Source of the DNA: Orbilia blumenaviensis | Taxonomy: Eukaryota; Ascomycota; Orbiliomycetes; Orbiliales; Orbiliaceae | Length of the DNA: 64,000 nt | NCBI GenBank assembly: GCA_036872755.1 | Contig: JAVHNS010000011.1 | Span: 1,178,001 to 1,242,000 of the forward strand | Direction: 5' to 3' | In this document: piece by piece, positions 1 to 12,221 of the stretch | Layout of the letters: the number at the start of each line of letters is the position of its first letter | How positions within the stretch are numbered: position 1 is the first letter of the stretch | Made by a program: the position numbers and the translations under genes | The notes under the pieces: generated by a model | Seen by the model: only the letters and a program-made list of their open reading frames with translations | Databases searched by the model: none | Told to the model about the DNA's origin: nothing

Positions 1-945
1 TTCAGAGCTACCTATGAACAGTATATGAAAGAAATGGGAGACATGAGCCTTTTCTTCACCAGTCTTATTGCTGAATCTATTGGACTGGCACCGGATGCTT
101 TTGATAAGTATGTTATGTTTCCCCTATACACTCTCCTGAAATAGCCGCTTATTGTATATATCCACGCTTAGATATTTCGAGGGTGTGAAGGGTGATAGAC
201 AACAGCATAAGTTGAAGATTGTCAAGTATCCTGATCTGGGAGAACTTACACAGGGGAGTGGGCAAGGCACGTACACATTGCATACACCAGCAAGGCCAAG
301 GCGGTGTGACTAACCGCAAGGACAGGTGTCGGCCCCCATAAGGATTCTATGTTATCGTCCTACCTACTCCAGGTGACATCCCACAAGGGCCTCCAGGTTC
401 AAAACTCAGATGGCCTATGGATTGACTGCCCACCTATTGACGGGACACTTGGTATGTTAACTTAGAGAGCGCTTAGCGACCCACCCCAGAACCTTCGCTG
501 ACAAAATGGGATAGTCGTCGCAATCGGCCAGGGTATGGAAGCGATAACCCAAGGAGTCTGCACCTCAACCACCCATCGGGTCCTCTCTCCAGCCCTGGGC
601 TCTGGTGCCAGATTCTCCATCCCATTCTTCCAGGGCGTCTCCTATGATGCCTCTTTTGAAGACATGAATGTGCCAGAATCAGTCTTGGCTTTGAAGCGAC
701 AAATTCTTGGTGGAAGCAAGGACTCCATTGAGTTTACATTTAAAAAGGATAGATTTAAACATCTTGGAGAAGCAACCCTCCTGAATAGGATTAAGAGCCA
801 CCCAGATGTTGGTGAGAAGTATTATCCGGACTTGCTGTCTGCCATTCGTGAGCGGGAGGCAAGGGATGCTGAGGAGTTGGAGAGGCAGAGGCAGGCACGT
901 GAGGAGCTCAATGGTGCTACAGGCCAGGAGATTGGAGTCCACTGA
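1..945 (+). CDS. 2-oxoglutarate/Fe(II)-dependent oxygenase, isopenicillin-N-synthase-like, 5' end missing
   Basis: C-terminal part of a non-haem iron oxygenase of the 2OG-Fe(II)/IPNS superfamily; the N-terminal half lies left of the window. Exons as I read them are 1-107, 172-270, 321-451 and 515-945, with introns of 64, 50 and 63 bp that keep the frame. The spliced protein has the family core: GVGPHKDS with the iron-binding H-x-D pair, then GLQVQN, DGLWIDCPPIDGTL, the second iron histidine in TTHRVLS, and the R-x-S cosubstrate signature in ARFSIPFFQG. After the jelly-roll core comes an unusual charged Glu/Arg-rich tail (REREARDAEELERQRQAREE), probably helical. The substrate cannot be told from sequence. 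Fungal relatives act in secondary metabolism or in oxidation of small molecules, but no cluster genes are visible next to it. The family call is firm; the specific reaction is unknown. Confidence 0.88.
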
Positions 946-1637
946 CCAATGGTGCAAGTTAAGCTCGAACCCTCCTTGAAGCGCCCATATATAGCGCCCA
1001 TATATAGCGTATTGTATGCTTAGGAGTGACAATTCCATGTACAGCTCAACCATCATGATGGTGAAGGAAATTTAAATGTATCTTGTTGATAATGCAATTT
1101 TACCTATTTACCTAAATAATTGAAAATTGATGAATCGCACTGCAGGCAAAAACATCATTATCCCAAGCTTCTCTCGCAAGATACTGATATAAATCCTTAG
1201 CGAAAAATTGATCTGAAATATATTCCATGAGTAATCTCGTAGTATACGACGCTTCGTTGGCAAGGTGTATTCCACGAGTACTAACATATGTTGTAGAGCT
1301 TATAATATAGGAGGCATGGGTGTTATGTGTTGAGTGTGTTGTCAAACAAGGGTGGGCGACCAAAGCCCTGAGGTTGTTTGTCACCGAGAATCTTTCCCGA
1401 TCCTAAAAAAGCAGTCACCACCCAAGTTTTGGTGTCTCGCTTGCCCGCCCTAGCAAATTTGGGGATCTTGAATTTTCGACAGAGTGCTCTCAACACCAGC
1501 AACCATCATCAACGACCACATCACCAAACATCAGTTACTAACCCGCTACAGGTTCTTATATCAAAGTAAGCTCTTCATTGACGGGAATCGATCGCTGGCC
1601 GAATTATCTTATACTAATTGCTTGACTTTGTTTTAGG
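946..1637. promoter_or_regulatory. Intergenic: 3' end of the oxygenase gene and promoter/5' UTR of the eL20 gene
   Basis: No supported ORF. A short tandem duplication of a GCGCCCATATATA-like unit lies near 980-1010. The stretch 1490-1565 is CA-rich and looks like a 5' leader. A probable 5'-UTR intron runs from GTAAGC at about 1566 to TTTTAG at 1636, with a TACTAAT branch-like sequence, and ends directly before the eL20 start codon. Leader introns are common in fungal ribosomal protein genes. Confidence 0.5.
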
Positions 1638-2533
1638 ATGGGTACGTTATTGCTCTCTGGTCCAGCTGTTTTCGAGATTTTAGTGGAGGAGTGGCTGCAG
1701 TGGGAAAGAACTTCGATCTTCGATATCACGACAATTACTACTATCCGACAATTTTGTTTTCAATAAATGGGCATAAATGAGGGATATAATGAGACGGGAT
1801 AAATATACGACATGCTGAACAAATTGCTGATGGATGGGATCTCGTGATTGCAGGTCGCCTTCAGGAATACCAGGTCATCGGCCGCAAGCTCCCATCGGAG
1901 ACCGATGAGACTCCAAGATTATACCGCATGCGAATCTTCGCCCCCAACGACGTCGTCGCCAAGTCGAGATTCTGGTACTTCCTCAAGAAGCTCCGAAAGG
2001 TCAAGAAGAGCGCTGGCGAGATCGTTTCTTTGAACGTCGTATGTACCCTGCTGCAACCTTAAATCTAGCACCCAGCAGATAAGTTACAGATGGGTTAACG
2101 AAAACCTTTTGGGGGACGATTTTAGATCCATGAGAAGCGTCCATTGAAGGTCAAGAACTTCGGTATCTGGGTCAGATATGACTCTCGCAGCGGCACCCAC
2201 AACATGTACAAGGAGTACAGAGAATTGTCGAGAACCGATGCCGTCCACTCTCTCTACCAAGATTTGGCTGCCAGGCACCGTGCCAGGTTCAGGTCCATTC
2301 ACGTATGTTATTTTACAGCAAAATGGCCCACAAACTTAGGAAGGACGACCTACTAACCACATGTCCAAATATAGATCCTCAAGGTTGCTGAGATCGAGAA
2401 GTCCGCTGATGTCAAGCGACCATACATCAAGCAGCTCCTCACCCCCGACCTGAAGTTCCCTCTCCCACATCGTGCCCCAGTTGGCGTCGGAAAGAAGATC
2501 TTCCTTGCCAAGAGACCGAATACCTTCAGCTAA
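1638..2533 (+). CDS. RPL20: 60S ribosomal protein eL20 (L18a/L20 family)
   Basis: Structural protein of the large cytoplasmic ribosomal subunit. Four exons: 1638-1641 (ATG plus one base), 1854-2038, 2126-2302 and 2375-2533, giving 174 residues, the usual size for the family. Diagnostic blocks in order are [86 protein letters not shown] and the C-terminal [16 protein letters not shown]. The start is fixed by the tiny first exon: ATGG spliced to GTCGCC gives Met-Gly-Arg, as in other fungal eL20 proteins. An intron directly after the start codon is typical of fungal ribosomal protein genes. A further leader intron is likely at about 1566-1636. Orthology is clear. Confidence 0.97.
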
Positions 2534-3418
2534 ATCTTTGCGCATCCTGTTATCCGTCTTTTCCGCTTGTATATTTTCCTCACCCTCCTATTACGCTCTA
2601 CATTATTATACCGGCATTGACACGTTTCCCGCCCGCCTTCTTCCCATACTTCCTTTTTTCTGTCATACGGTGTTTACTACTACCAAGGGAATTATATGAC
2701 CATTTTCCCGCCCTCGTCCTCTTCTTTTTTCTTTTTTTTTTTTACTCTCATAGGTTTGTTAAAGGGGGGCGGCTATGGATCCGGTGTACTTCTTAAATGC
2801 ATTGATGATAGTCTCGGAAACCAAAGAATATAATGATATTTACGGAGAGCAAAAGTTATTCTTCCCTCTCAGGATCCAGTTATGTCCCGTGCATGTGCTA
2901 TGTCCGCATTGAGTCTAAATACTCCGATACAAAATTCCTAAACCCTCAAACCCAACAAGCTGCGGGTTTTTCATATATCTGGCGATATGTTACCGTGAAC
3001 TGCGGCGCGGGTAGTATGCATATACCTAGATATATATATCACAGTGTGATCAAGGCCCAAATCAAAGTGTAGATGTGTATTTTCAGTGTCAAGTGGAGCT
3101 GGTCCGTGTCCATCGGCCCAAATATAGAATCCAGCCTATCAGAACCGTGGTATTCTAGTGTGACGTCCCTACCGGCTAAGGCCTTCGGGCGACAACAAAA
3201 ATTTTAGGCGCAGCGACATCGGGTTACTCAACTGCGACGATTTGACTCAATCCTAACCCACCGAAACTGACCATCTCTCCCTTTTAAAAGGGACCTTCTA
3301 CACACTCTCAGACTGTAAATATACTTCTCTCCATCCCCAATCTTTACCTTCCCAAACGGACTTCAATTGGCTAATCTCCATCAGGATTTTGGTTGATTTC
3401 CCTCCTTCCAATTGAAAA
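2534..3418. other. Intergenic: eL20 3' UTR and HIS4 promoter
   Basis: Contains T-rich 3'-flank sequence (about 2720-2750), no convincing ORF, and the HIS4 promoter. The promoter has a perfect Gcn4/CPC1-type site at 3243-3249 and a weak TATA-like TTTTAAAA at about 3282-3289. A pyrimidine-rich leader (3300-3415) precedes the start codon. Confidence 0.6.
3243..3249. promoter_or_regulatory. TGACTCA, predicted Gcn4/CPC1 (cross-pathway control) binding site
   Basis: The palindromic heptamer TGACTCA lies 170 bp upstream of the HIS4 start codon. This is the consensus for the bZIP activator Gcn4 in yeast and CPC1/CpcA in filamentous ascomycetes, which induces amino-acid biosynthetic genes on starvation. 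HIS4 is a classic target in yeast. A related sequence, TTACTCA, sits just upstream (about 3224-3230). Sequence match seen directly; function inferred. Confidence 0.7.
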
Positions 3419-6183
3419 ATGGCGGCCGCCCCACTAATCCCCGCCTACGACTTTGTCGCCCCACCAGCCACTGGCCTATCGATACAATCCATTTCTCATC
3501 TCAGCTGGATATTTCTCAGCGTCACAGCCGAAAATTATGACCAGTCTCTGGAATTCATCCCCCAAAACTTCAGCCGTTTCCAATTCCTCGTCGATGTTTC
3601 CACGTTAGGATCCGACGCTACGCAGATTAAGCAGCTGCTAAATGTCGGAGCCTCGAAGGTCATCACTAGCCTCAAACAACTCGAATCGCTTCGTGATCCT
3701 AAGCTACAGATCGAGGACGATCGATTGATCCTTGCCATCCCTCGGGGTGATAACTACACCCGTGAGGAGTTCGAGAATGCGATCAGAGATACGTCGCTCG
3801 GTGTGTTCGTGCCTGATGTGGCCGATGTCGGTTCGGTAACTGGATGGCTGGAGGAGTATGGAACCGACAACCGACCGCCGGTTTATATTTCGTTTAAGAG
3901 CAAGCCGGTGCTCGAGGAGGTCATTGATTTAGTGAAGGTCAATGCTTCAGTTATCATTGATTCGAGAGAGTTGACCGCGGATTCGAAGAAGGAAGATGGG
4001 TTGTTGAATGTTGGAACGATCTATGCCAATGCTCTAAAGAGTGACCGAACGGACGGGCTCTTTACGACATTGGTTGTAGACGAGCAGGGTGTTGCCCTGG
4101 GCCTGGTTTACAGTAGCAAAGAAAGCATTTCAGAAAGCTTGAAGACCGGGTCTGGTGTTTACCAGAGCAGAAAGAGAGGATTATGGTACAAGGGAGCTAC
4201 TAGCGGAGCTACACAAGAGCTTGTCAGGATCGATACGGATTGTGACGGGGACTGCTTAAGATTCACAGTCAGACAGAAAGGAAAGGGGTTCTGTCATCTG
4301 GAAACTAGGACTTGCTTTGGATCTTCGACGGGTATAGGGGCTCTACAGGCAACATTGCAGTCACGGTTCGCATCAGCACCAGAAGGCTCATATACAGCAC
4401 GACTATTCAACGATCCAAAACTATTGAGGGCAAAGATCATGGAGGAAGCAGAGGAATTATGCGATGCAACGTCCAAGGATGATGTTGCCTGGGAGGCAGC
4501 AGATTTAATTTATTTTGCCCTCACAAAATGTGTCAGTGCGGGCGTCTCTATTGCCGATATTGAGAAGAATCTCGATGCAAAAAGCCTCAAGGTTGTCAGA
4601 AGAAAGGGAGATGCAAAGGATAAATGGGCAAACGGGCAGAAGCCACAGGAAGTTGCAGCTGCAGCTCCTCCTCCTCCTGCACCCTCGAAGCCGATTGAAG
4701 TGCCGGTTCAGAAGGAGACTGAAAGTGACAGAATCCAGATGACACGATACTCTTCTGCTGCACTTTCTTCAAACGAACTAGAAGCCATTCTAAAGAGGCC
4801 GTCGCAAAAGTCATCGGAAACTATCATGGGGATCGTCAATCCAATCATCAAAGCCGTCCGGGAGGAGGGGGACAAAGCCCTTCTCGGTTACACACAGAAA
4901 TTCGACCGATGCCCAGACTTGAAGTCCACGGTTCTCAAGGCGCCTTACCCGGAGAGCCTCATGACTCTTACACCCGAGGTCAAAGCAGCTATCGACCTCT
5001 CATACGAGAACATCCTTAAATTTCATGCAGCTCAGAAGGAGGCTAAACCGTTAGTAGTCGAGACCATGCCAGGTGTTCAATGTTCCCGCTTTGCAAGGCC
5101 AATTGAGCGGGTCGGCTTGTATATCCCTGGAGGTACAGCGGTTCTGCCATCCACGGCACTTATGCTCGGTGTTCCGGCCGTGGTAGCTGGCTGCAAGACC
5201 ATCGTATTCGCCTCGCCACCTCGTCCCGATGGCTCGATTACACCAGAGATTGTGTATATCGCTCACAAAGTTGGAGCCGAAGCTATTGTCCTCGCAGGAG
5301 GCGCCCAAGCTGTCGCCGCCCTTGCATATGGGACTCAGTCTGTTCCAAAGGTAGATAAGATCCTCGGACCAGGAAATCAGTTTGTTACTGCAGCCAAAAT
5401 GGTAGTGTCAAATGATACAGGAGCTACCGTCAGTATCGACATGCCAGCTGGCCCATCGGAAGTTTTGGTTATTGCAGATAAAACGGCAAACCCAGCTTTT
5501 GTCGCCTCAGATCTGCTCTCACAAGCGGAACATGGAATTGATTCACAGGTTGTCTTACTTGCAGTCGACCTGTCCGATGATGAGTTGCAAGCTATTGACG
5601 AGGAACTTCACAAGCAGGCTATGGCGCTGCCGCGTGTGGACATTGTACGCGGTGCTATTGCCCACAGTGTAACTGTCGTCGTCGATACAATTGATAAAGC
5701 ATTCGAAGTAAGCAACTTATACGCACCTGAGCATTTAATATTGCAGATCGCAGATGCAAAGGCGTGTGTCGAGAAGGTGCAGAATGCAGGAAGCGTCTTC
5801 ATTGGGGCATGGACCCCAGAGTCTGTGGGAGATTATAGTGCTGGAGTCAATCATAGTTTACGTAAGTGTGCTTTGTAAAAAGGAATCCTATATCTGCCCC
5901 TATTGACCTGCATCTCCCAAGATGAAAGGGATACTTTGGGGGGTCTGAAAAATATGATATCGGCTAACATTGATCATCTTTGGTAGCGACTTATGGCTAT
6001 GCAAAGCAATACTCTGGAGTAAATTTAGCGACCTACGTTAAACATATCACCAGTTCTGAACTAACTGCGGATGGCCTGCGAAGCCTTGGCACTGCGGTCA
6101 TGGACTTGGCGGCGGTGGAGGGTCTAGATGCCCATAGAATGGCGGTAAAGATCAGGCTGGATCACATGGCAAAATCCTCCTGA
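3419..6183 (+). CDS. HIS4: Histidine biosynthesis trifunctional protein (PR-AMP cyclohydrolase / PR-ATP pyrophosphohydrolase / histidinol dehydrogenase)
   Basis: Fusion enzyme catalysing steps 2, 3 and the last two oxidations of histidine synthesis. Two exons, 3419-5861 and 5987-6183, encode 879 residues. Domains in order: an N-terminal region (1-200); the PR-AMP cyclohydrolase (HisI) at about 209-300, with DTDCDGDCLRF and the GFCH cysteine; the pyrophosphohydrolase (HisE) at about 310-400, with the acidic EEAEEL and ADLIYF segments; a Pro/Ala linker at about 412-430; and histidinol dehydrogenase (HisD) from about 440 to the end. HisD signatures include VGLYIPGGTA, GAQAVAALAYGT, KILGPGNQFV and DLLSQAEHG. 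The single intron lies in the HisD tail and restores VNHSLPTYGYAKQYSGV. The ATG follows a pyrimidine-rich leader and is the first in frame. A Gcn4/CPC1 site lies upstream. VPS28 follows 443 bp downstream. Confidence 0.97.
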
Positions 6184-6625
6184 GTGGGTTGAAAGGCGCG
6201 GGCTAGAACAATGCAAAAGTGTTAAGTGCGCAGTGCTGGAGGGATTCTAAGGATGATCTGATTTGTTACTTGTCACATTCCCGTGGTTTGCATGGGGGTT
6301 TTAGTCTCTTACCGGCCCTTTGGCCGCAGACACAATATCATTCTAGCGAAGATTCAATAACCTCCTTGCATACAATTAAACGATCGTAATGAAGTTGATG
6401 AATATGTCGAAAAGTGTTTGTTAATTGCTTCCAAGACTTTTGCGTTGCCGCCGTCGTCATGAACATTGCTTAGCCCAAAGCTCGGGCCAACTCTAAAATC
6501 GACTTGTCCCGATACATATACCTCCTGAACATCACTAACCGTTGAGCTCACGACCTCCAAAGCTCCGGACCCGCTGGCCGTACTGTCTGGACCGGCCAGG
6601 AAGGCCGAACCAAAGTTCCAGAATC
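6184..6625. other. Intergenic: HIS4 3' UTR and VPS28 promoter
   Basis: Compact tandem intergenic region with no supported ORF or TATA box. An open frame extends upstream of the VPS28 ATG to about 6542 but begins with TTG, so it is not a likely start. Confidence 0.5.
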
Positions 6626-7677
6626 ATGAACAACCCCCAATATCACCCCGCGTACGCGCCTTCTCCGTCTTTCGTCCCCACTCCCAGCCTCTCCTCCACA
6701 ATATCATTGGATGAGGAGGTCAAGCTCTACACAACCACGGCTCAGAGGTCGCTACACGAGTCCCTGGCCGATCTTTTCTCGATTATAGTCGCTCTAGACT
6801 TCCTAGAGAAGGCTTTTGTCCGAGACAGTATCAAGGAGCATGAGTATACCCCAACGTGCTTCCGTTTGCTTGGCCAGTATAAGACTATTCTCAGCAACGA
6901 TGAAGTGAGCAAAGCGTTTGTGGATCTAGAAACATTCAAAAGAGAATATGACGTATGTACTCCCCCGTCTAGAACCCCCAATCTCTCGTTATTTGGTGTA
7001 AGAAATTTTGTTTTACTTTTCTTTTGATTTTTCTTTTTCTTTTTCGGTCTCTTTTTATAGTCCAAAACAGTACTACAAAACACATACAGCCCTATCTAGA
7101 TATCATAGAAGGTGTCTGCTGTGTTTCTTGCCTGGATACTTTTAATATGCATCGGCTTCTTGCATCCTCAACAAGGGGTGGAAATAAACACAGATATGGC
7201 GGTTGATGAGTTCCGTTTTGGCTGAATGTGATACAGATCGAGTACCCCGCGGCAACTTCACGCCTTAAGATTGGAGTACCCGCTACCTCCGAGCACCCGT
7301 CACGAGGAGGCGGCCCCGATCACCCACAGGGCAGCATTCCTAAGAACGGCATCACGGCAATTCTCGGGCAGCCACAGCCGTCAGCCGGGCCATCTGCAAA
7401 GGCGGTTGCTGAGTGTACCCAAAACTTCATCACCTTTATGGACGCCTTGTCTTTAGACTTTAAGGCAAAAGACCAGCTCCATCCTCTCTTGTCAGAGTTG
7501 ATGAGTAGTCTTAATAATGTTTCTAACGGTGATTTTGAGGGTAGAGGAAACCTAGTACATTGGTTAATCAAGCTTAACGGCATGAAGGCAACGGAGGAAA
7601 TGGACCAGGAAGATGCACGCCAATTGTCCTTTGACGTGGATCACGCATATCAAGCTTTCTTTAGAACGCTGGAATGA
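6626..7677 (+). CDS. VPS28: Vps28, ESCRT-I subunit
   Basis: Core subunit of ESCRT-I, which sorts ubiquitinated membrane cargo into multivesicular endosomes with Vps23 and Vps37. Exons 6626-6952 and 7237-7677 give 255 residues, close to the family length. The N-terminal part (about 25-110) carries the core helices, seen as KLYTTTAQRSLHESLADLFS and FLEKAFVRDSI, ending at LETFKREYD. The second exon continues with IEYPAATSRLKIGVPAT and then the C-terminal four-helix domain (about 160-255) that contacts ESCRT-II, with TQNFITFMDALSLDFKAKDQ and HPLLSELMSSLN. The 284-bp intron is long for this window and contains T-rich stretches. If retained it would add 24 residues and then stop. The ATG at 6626 is the first real start codon in frame. 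Confidence 0.93.
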
Positions 7678-10600
7678 ACAATGCCAATGGCGGAACTTTC
7701 CGGTCAGGGCCAATTTTTGCACGACTCGATTTCGCAGTTCGAAACCGCAAGCTACCTGTACCTTGTACAATAAGCTCGTGAAAATGCATTCAAGTTCGTG
7801 ATCAAGGGTAGCTACAGGATTTAAGGGGGTCTCTGGGCTGTTCTCCTCAACGTCTGCAGATTGGCAAGCAGACATCTTGCTTTTTCCATCCAAGGATTGG
7901 CTGTATTACTCGATCTTGCATGAACGAAGGCGTCGGATTCCTGCAGGATGAGCCCGTTTCAGAAGGCCGCAGACAGCATGCGTCCGGCTTCAAGTCAAGT
8001 GATTTACAACTTCATCTTGCATTCGTATTTTTCTTTTCCCCCTCAAGGATTATAAAAGTCAGGAAATGATGACCGCATTCGGATGTTTGCACCGGCAGGA
8101 AAATAGCCGCGCTGTCGTATATATCATTCGATCCTTTGTTTTTAGCACGGACACCTTCGAGGCTCCGTTAATGAAACCCCCCAAACCTCGAGGAGATATT
8201 ATGGACAACGAACACACCGTTTTTTTTGGGGGGGTGACACGGAATATATCCGTATCTAGTCTCTCGGAGAGTCAATGGGGAAAATTGTCAATTTTCAATT
8301 CGTTGGAAAAAGCCGTTCGAGCTTCGCCCACGCCTTCTTTCTAACTTAAAAAACGAACAGGTCAAAAGAGACAGCTTGATATGCAGGGAATTAACGGCCG
8401 ACCCTGCCCCATTCGGGCGAAGGTTCTACTTCTGCCGAGGATACATGTACGCAATCCATCCTGATTGGAATGCATATCCACATCTATGCCACCGAACCGT
8501 GCCGCGCATTTACATGGGAAAGGCCTGCAAAAGAGGATCCTGTTCCATCGAGCTTTTAACTTTGCAAGGACGAGCTCGCAAAAAACGGCACTAAAGCAAA
8601 CTCCACGCTGCCGATTTAGCATGGAGCCCCAAAATGCTCAGGCGCGGTGGCGCCCAAGAGCTTCCATCTAAACGAGTGGTAAGACAAATGATGGATCCCG
8701 AGGAGAAAGGCCTAACCTCAAAACAGATCCACAAAAAATAAAGAAAATTCACGACTAGTAAAAATTGGAAAAAATTAACTCCTTGACAGGCGGATCAAAC
8801 GGCTTGGGGTTTCGATGATCGAGCTTGCGTGTTTCCCTTCCGCCAGCCCATCCCTTTCGCTCACACCCACCCGACGCACCCTTGTAACCAAAAAAAACCT
8901 TTTGAGGTTTGTGCGTTAAAACCCTCTTTGGAGGCTTTTGGAAACGCTGGATCGTGTAGAAGGGGGCGAAAATTAAAAAAAAATAAGAAATAACAATAAC
9001 AATAACAATAACAATAACAACGATAATAACGAGATGCAACTGCAATTAATGTAAATGCAAAATGTCATGGAAAAAAGAAGGTCCGAAGTTAGCCTAACGA
9101 GCGAGCGCGCAGGCGGGACCATGTAATCCTGCATTTGGGCATGGTACTTGTGCATCCGAAGCAGGAGGAACCATTTAGAGGCGGGTAGTTGGTTAGGCTC
9201 GAACACGGATAACAAGGCGTTCATTGAGGTCTTATTCTCAATCAGATGGTTGCAATGTATCATTTTCAGTTCAGCTTGTTTGAGCTCAGAATTAGAAATA
9301 TTTCCTCCATATTCCATTCTCCACAAAGTAGTTTCTTTTTTTTCTTCTTATTTTCCCTCCCTTTCGGACTTTATACGCACTCTCGAACCACCTCGCTTCG
9401 GCCCACTTCCCACTCCTCATGGCCGCCCTCGCCGCTTTTTCTCAAGATACCCATTCCTTGCAGTTGTTGAGGTCTCGATCGAGAGTCGGGATACGAGAGT
9501 GGTCTCAACCTGTTTCCATTTTGTATTTCGGGAAGCGGTCTGAGTTATAAATGGCATCTTCTTGTTTTTCCTATCTTCTTATCCCGTTCACCACATTCTC
9601 TCAACGTTAGGAAGGTAGTGTTACGTTCCACGAAATAGCCTTGCCGCGACATGGTCGCTCGAATCTCGTGATAGTGCCCATAACGATTATCCCACCCGTG
9701 CACCCCCCTCCCTTCTCTCTTCTTTCAGTAACATCTCTGCTACATCCTCCCTCTTTCGCTGCACATACCCTGCTTGTACATAAAATCTAGCTCCCCTTCC
9801 AAGATTGTAGAAACGGTAAATCGGTTCGAAGTCTTGTCCTTCAAAAAAAAAAAAAAAAAAAAAAAAAACTGTTTGTGGGAGAATGTAGATACCCTAGCTT
9901 CGTGTAATCGATCGATGATGTAGGCTAGCCGGTTGTGTGCCCAAACGGTTTGACGTATAATCTCGCCTCGGCGCCGGCCGTTCGAAATGTTCGAGAATTG
10001 TCGTACCAGCATGGGTCAAGGTATTAGAGGATATTGCGAATAGAGACCCGGACCTGGACAGACGGAAGAAAATTAGCAGATGCGTATGAATTTCGCTCGG
10101 AACATGGAAGGGAAGGTTTTTTTTTATTTTTTTTTATTTTTTTTTTTTAAAAAAAGGCCAGGATGCATTTTCTCGAATCAATTGAGAAAGCTTAAAAAAA
10201 GGGAACGGGAATCAAGAGCCCGTGTGAAATGGAAAACACCGGTTTCGAATATGTCTTTTTTTGGTCGTTTCTTTTTCAGTTAATTTTCAGGTGGAGCTTT
10301 AAGATAAACCCAGATATGGATTTTTGTATATGAAATGTCAATAGGTGGTGGACCACCGTGGAGCTTGCAAGCTTGGTTACTTTGCAAGGAACGGATAAAT
10401 CCATGGAAATTTTTCAGATTGATTGAAAAGTCTGCTAACCGATGATGCTGACAGCTTCATCATTTGTTGCTCCCCTTGCTTCCCGAGCTCTTCCCAAAAA
10501 GCCAATATCAAATTCAATATTGAAAGCAAAAAGAATGGGGGTGAACCTGGGCAGGTGGGGTGGACTTATGCATGCGCATGAAAGAGCGAGTGTGGTGGAA

Positions 10601-12221
10601 CTTCAATCAATTCGTGACATCTTTCTCTTTAAAATTCTTTCTCTTCTTTCGCTTCTTCTTTTCTTCTACGCAGTAACAGCAATATTCCGTGGTATTAGGA
10701 AATCATATTTCAAATTCAAGTCCATGAGCGTCAGATTGCAAATAGAGCAGATGGTACAAAAACATCAGTAGACTTTTTTTTAGAGGATTTTGTCCACAAC
10801 CCGCGTAAGAAAGAAAAAACTTCTTTAACCAAATATCGTGAGCAAATTTACGCCAATGAGGAAAGAAAAGAAAAAACAATTTTTAGTTCCCTTTTTGATA
10901 GAAAAGACGACTGATAGAAAAACGCAACCCTAGAAAGGAAGCCAGGACATGACATGTCGTGATATTAGAACCAGTATTGAGAATAGACGGTGCAAGGGAA
11001 GGGAAAAAAGTAACTCCATTGAAACACCTGCTTTCTTGAGAACTGAGGCCGCCCACACATGATAAAGGAAATATACCCAAATTAACCGGTGTGAGATGAA
11101 AGCAAATCCCGATACAAAAGAAAATGAACCAAAAAAATCAAGAAAAGGCTCAGCGATTAGAGAGGGGACTGATGACAGTTAGAGAGGGGCTTAATGCAGA
11201 AACGTATGCAGGATGGGTAGTCTTTCTTTGTTGGAGAGCGATGTTGCGGAACAGGTGGGGTCGGGGTGGATTAGGTAGCCGTTATTTCGGTGTCCCATGT
11301 TTTTGGCTGATAGTGGTGGTGGCGGCGGAAAATCCATCTATTCAACCCCGAGCTCAAGATCGGCTGCATGAAATTGTCCTTTCACGGAGAGAGGGAATGG
11401 ATGTGTTTGTATAAAGCGAAGTCAATAAGATGTGGGTTTTGACAGTTCGCTCGCTCGCTCGGATCGGAAAAATGGCAATTAAAGGATAAAGAATTAAGAA
11501 ATCCTGTCAGGTCCCCAGATAAGGGAAAAAACGAAAAAACTCATAACGCTCGGAAATGAAAAACCCCAAAAAAGCAGGCGGAGTAAGCAAATGGTTCTGT
11601 CCGTTGGCCGTGATGTCAGATGAATTGGATGCAACCGACTTGAGGTCCGTCCAGGCGTCTAATTAGATGTTGGTGTTCGTAAAACAGGCAATGGCGTGAT
11701 AAGGTCTGCCAATATGGATTATCCGGCGAATGCCATGTGCAAGCCTCAAAAGGTCCTGTGGAGAAGTTTAAAATTATTCTCCTTCATGATGCCTGCTTGG
11801 TTGGTTGCAAGGTGGGAGTTTCTCATGACTCCGGATATAATGCTGAGATCCTTTGAGCTGTAGAGTTGGTGTGACGACACCACCATAGCGAGCTGTTATT
11901 AAGTAATTTTCCTGTTTATTCAGGACGGTAGTGTGGGACGCAGGAACAACTTCGAACGGACAACGGCTAGATATCCCATGCGAAGGAAAAGAAAAGTAGG
12001 TCAGCACCCATATCATAATTTAAACAATTAAGCAACCCGCCTGCCAATTGGCAGCTTGACGGTTCGGCAGGGCACATGGGAACGCAAAACTTACCCAAGA
12101 CGAAAGGTGGGAAGCAGGAGGAGTAGGACATCATTTTCTGCAGATATAGTCGGGATTTCTGCAGGCTGCTGGGCAGCACCCACTCCTTTTCGCAGCCGGC
12201 CAAAGCAGCTGCGAACGGTTG
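7678..12221. other. Gene-poor stretch with simple repeats
   Basis: No ORF I can defend. It holds an (AATAAC)n microsatellite at about 8992-9020, a 26-base A tract (9843-9868), T-rich runs near 10120-10150, and many A/T homopolymers of 6-9 bases. A 43-codon ORF with a good start context (9419-9550, CTCATGGCC) follows a pyrimidine-rich tract and could be a first exon, but nothing recognisable follows it. Confidence 0.4.
9843..9868. repeat. Poly(A) tract, 26 bases
   Basis: Uninterrupted run of A in intergenic DNA. Similar tracts of 23-26 A or T occur at 14844-14868, 44724-44747, 50287-50310 and 54689-54711. Confidence 0.95.

Noticed and set aside
6542..6625. Upstream extension of the VPS28 frame
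   Set aside because: Begins with TTG rather than ATG; the ATG at 6626 matches the expected Vps28 N-terminus.
9419..9550. 43-codon ORF with a strong start context after a pyrimidine tract
   Set aside because: No recognisable continuation, no domain and too short to distinguish from chance.
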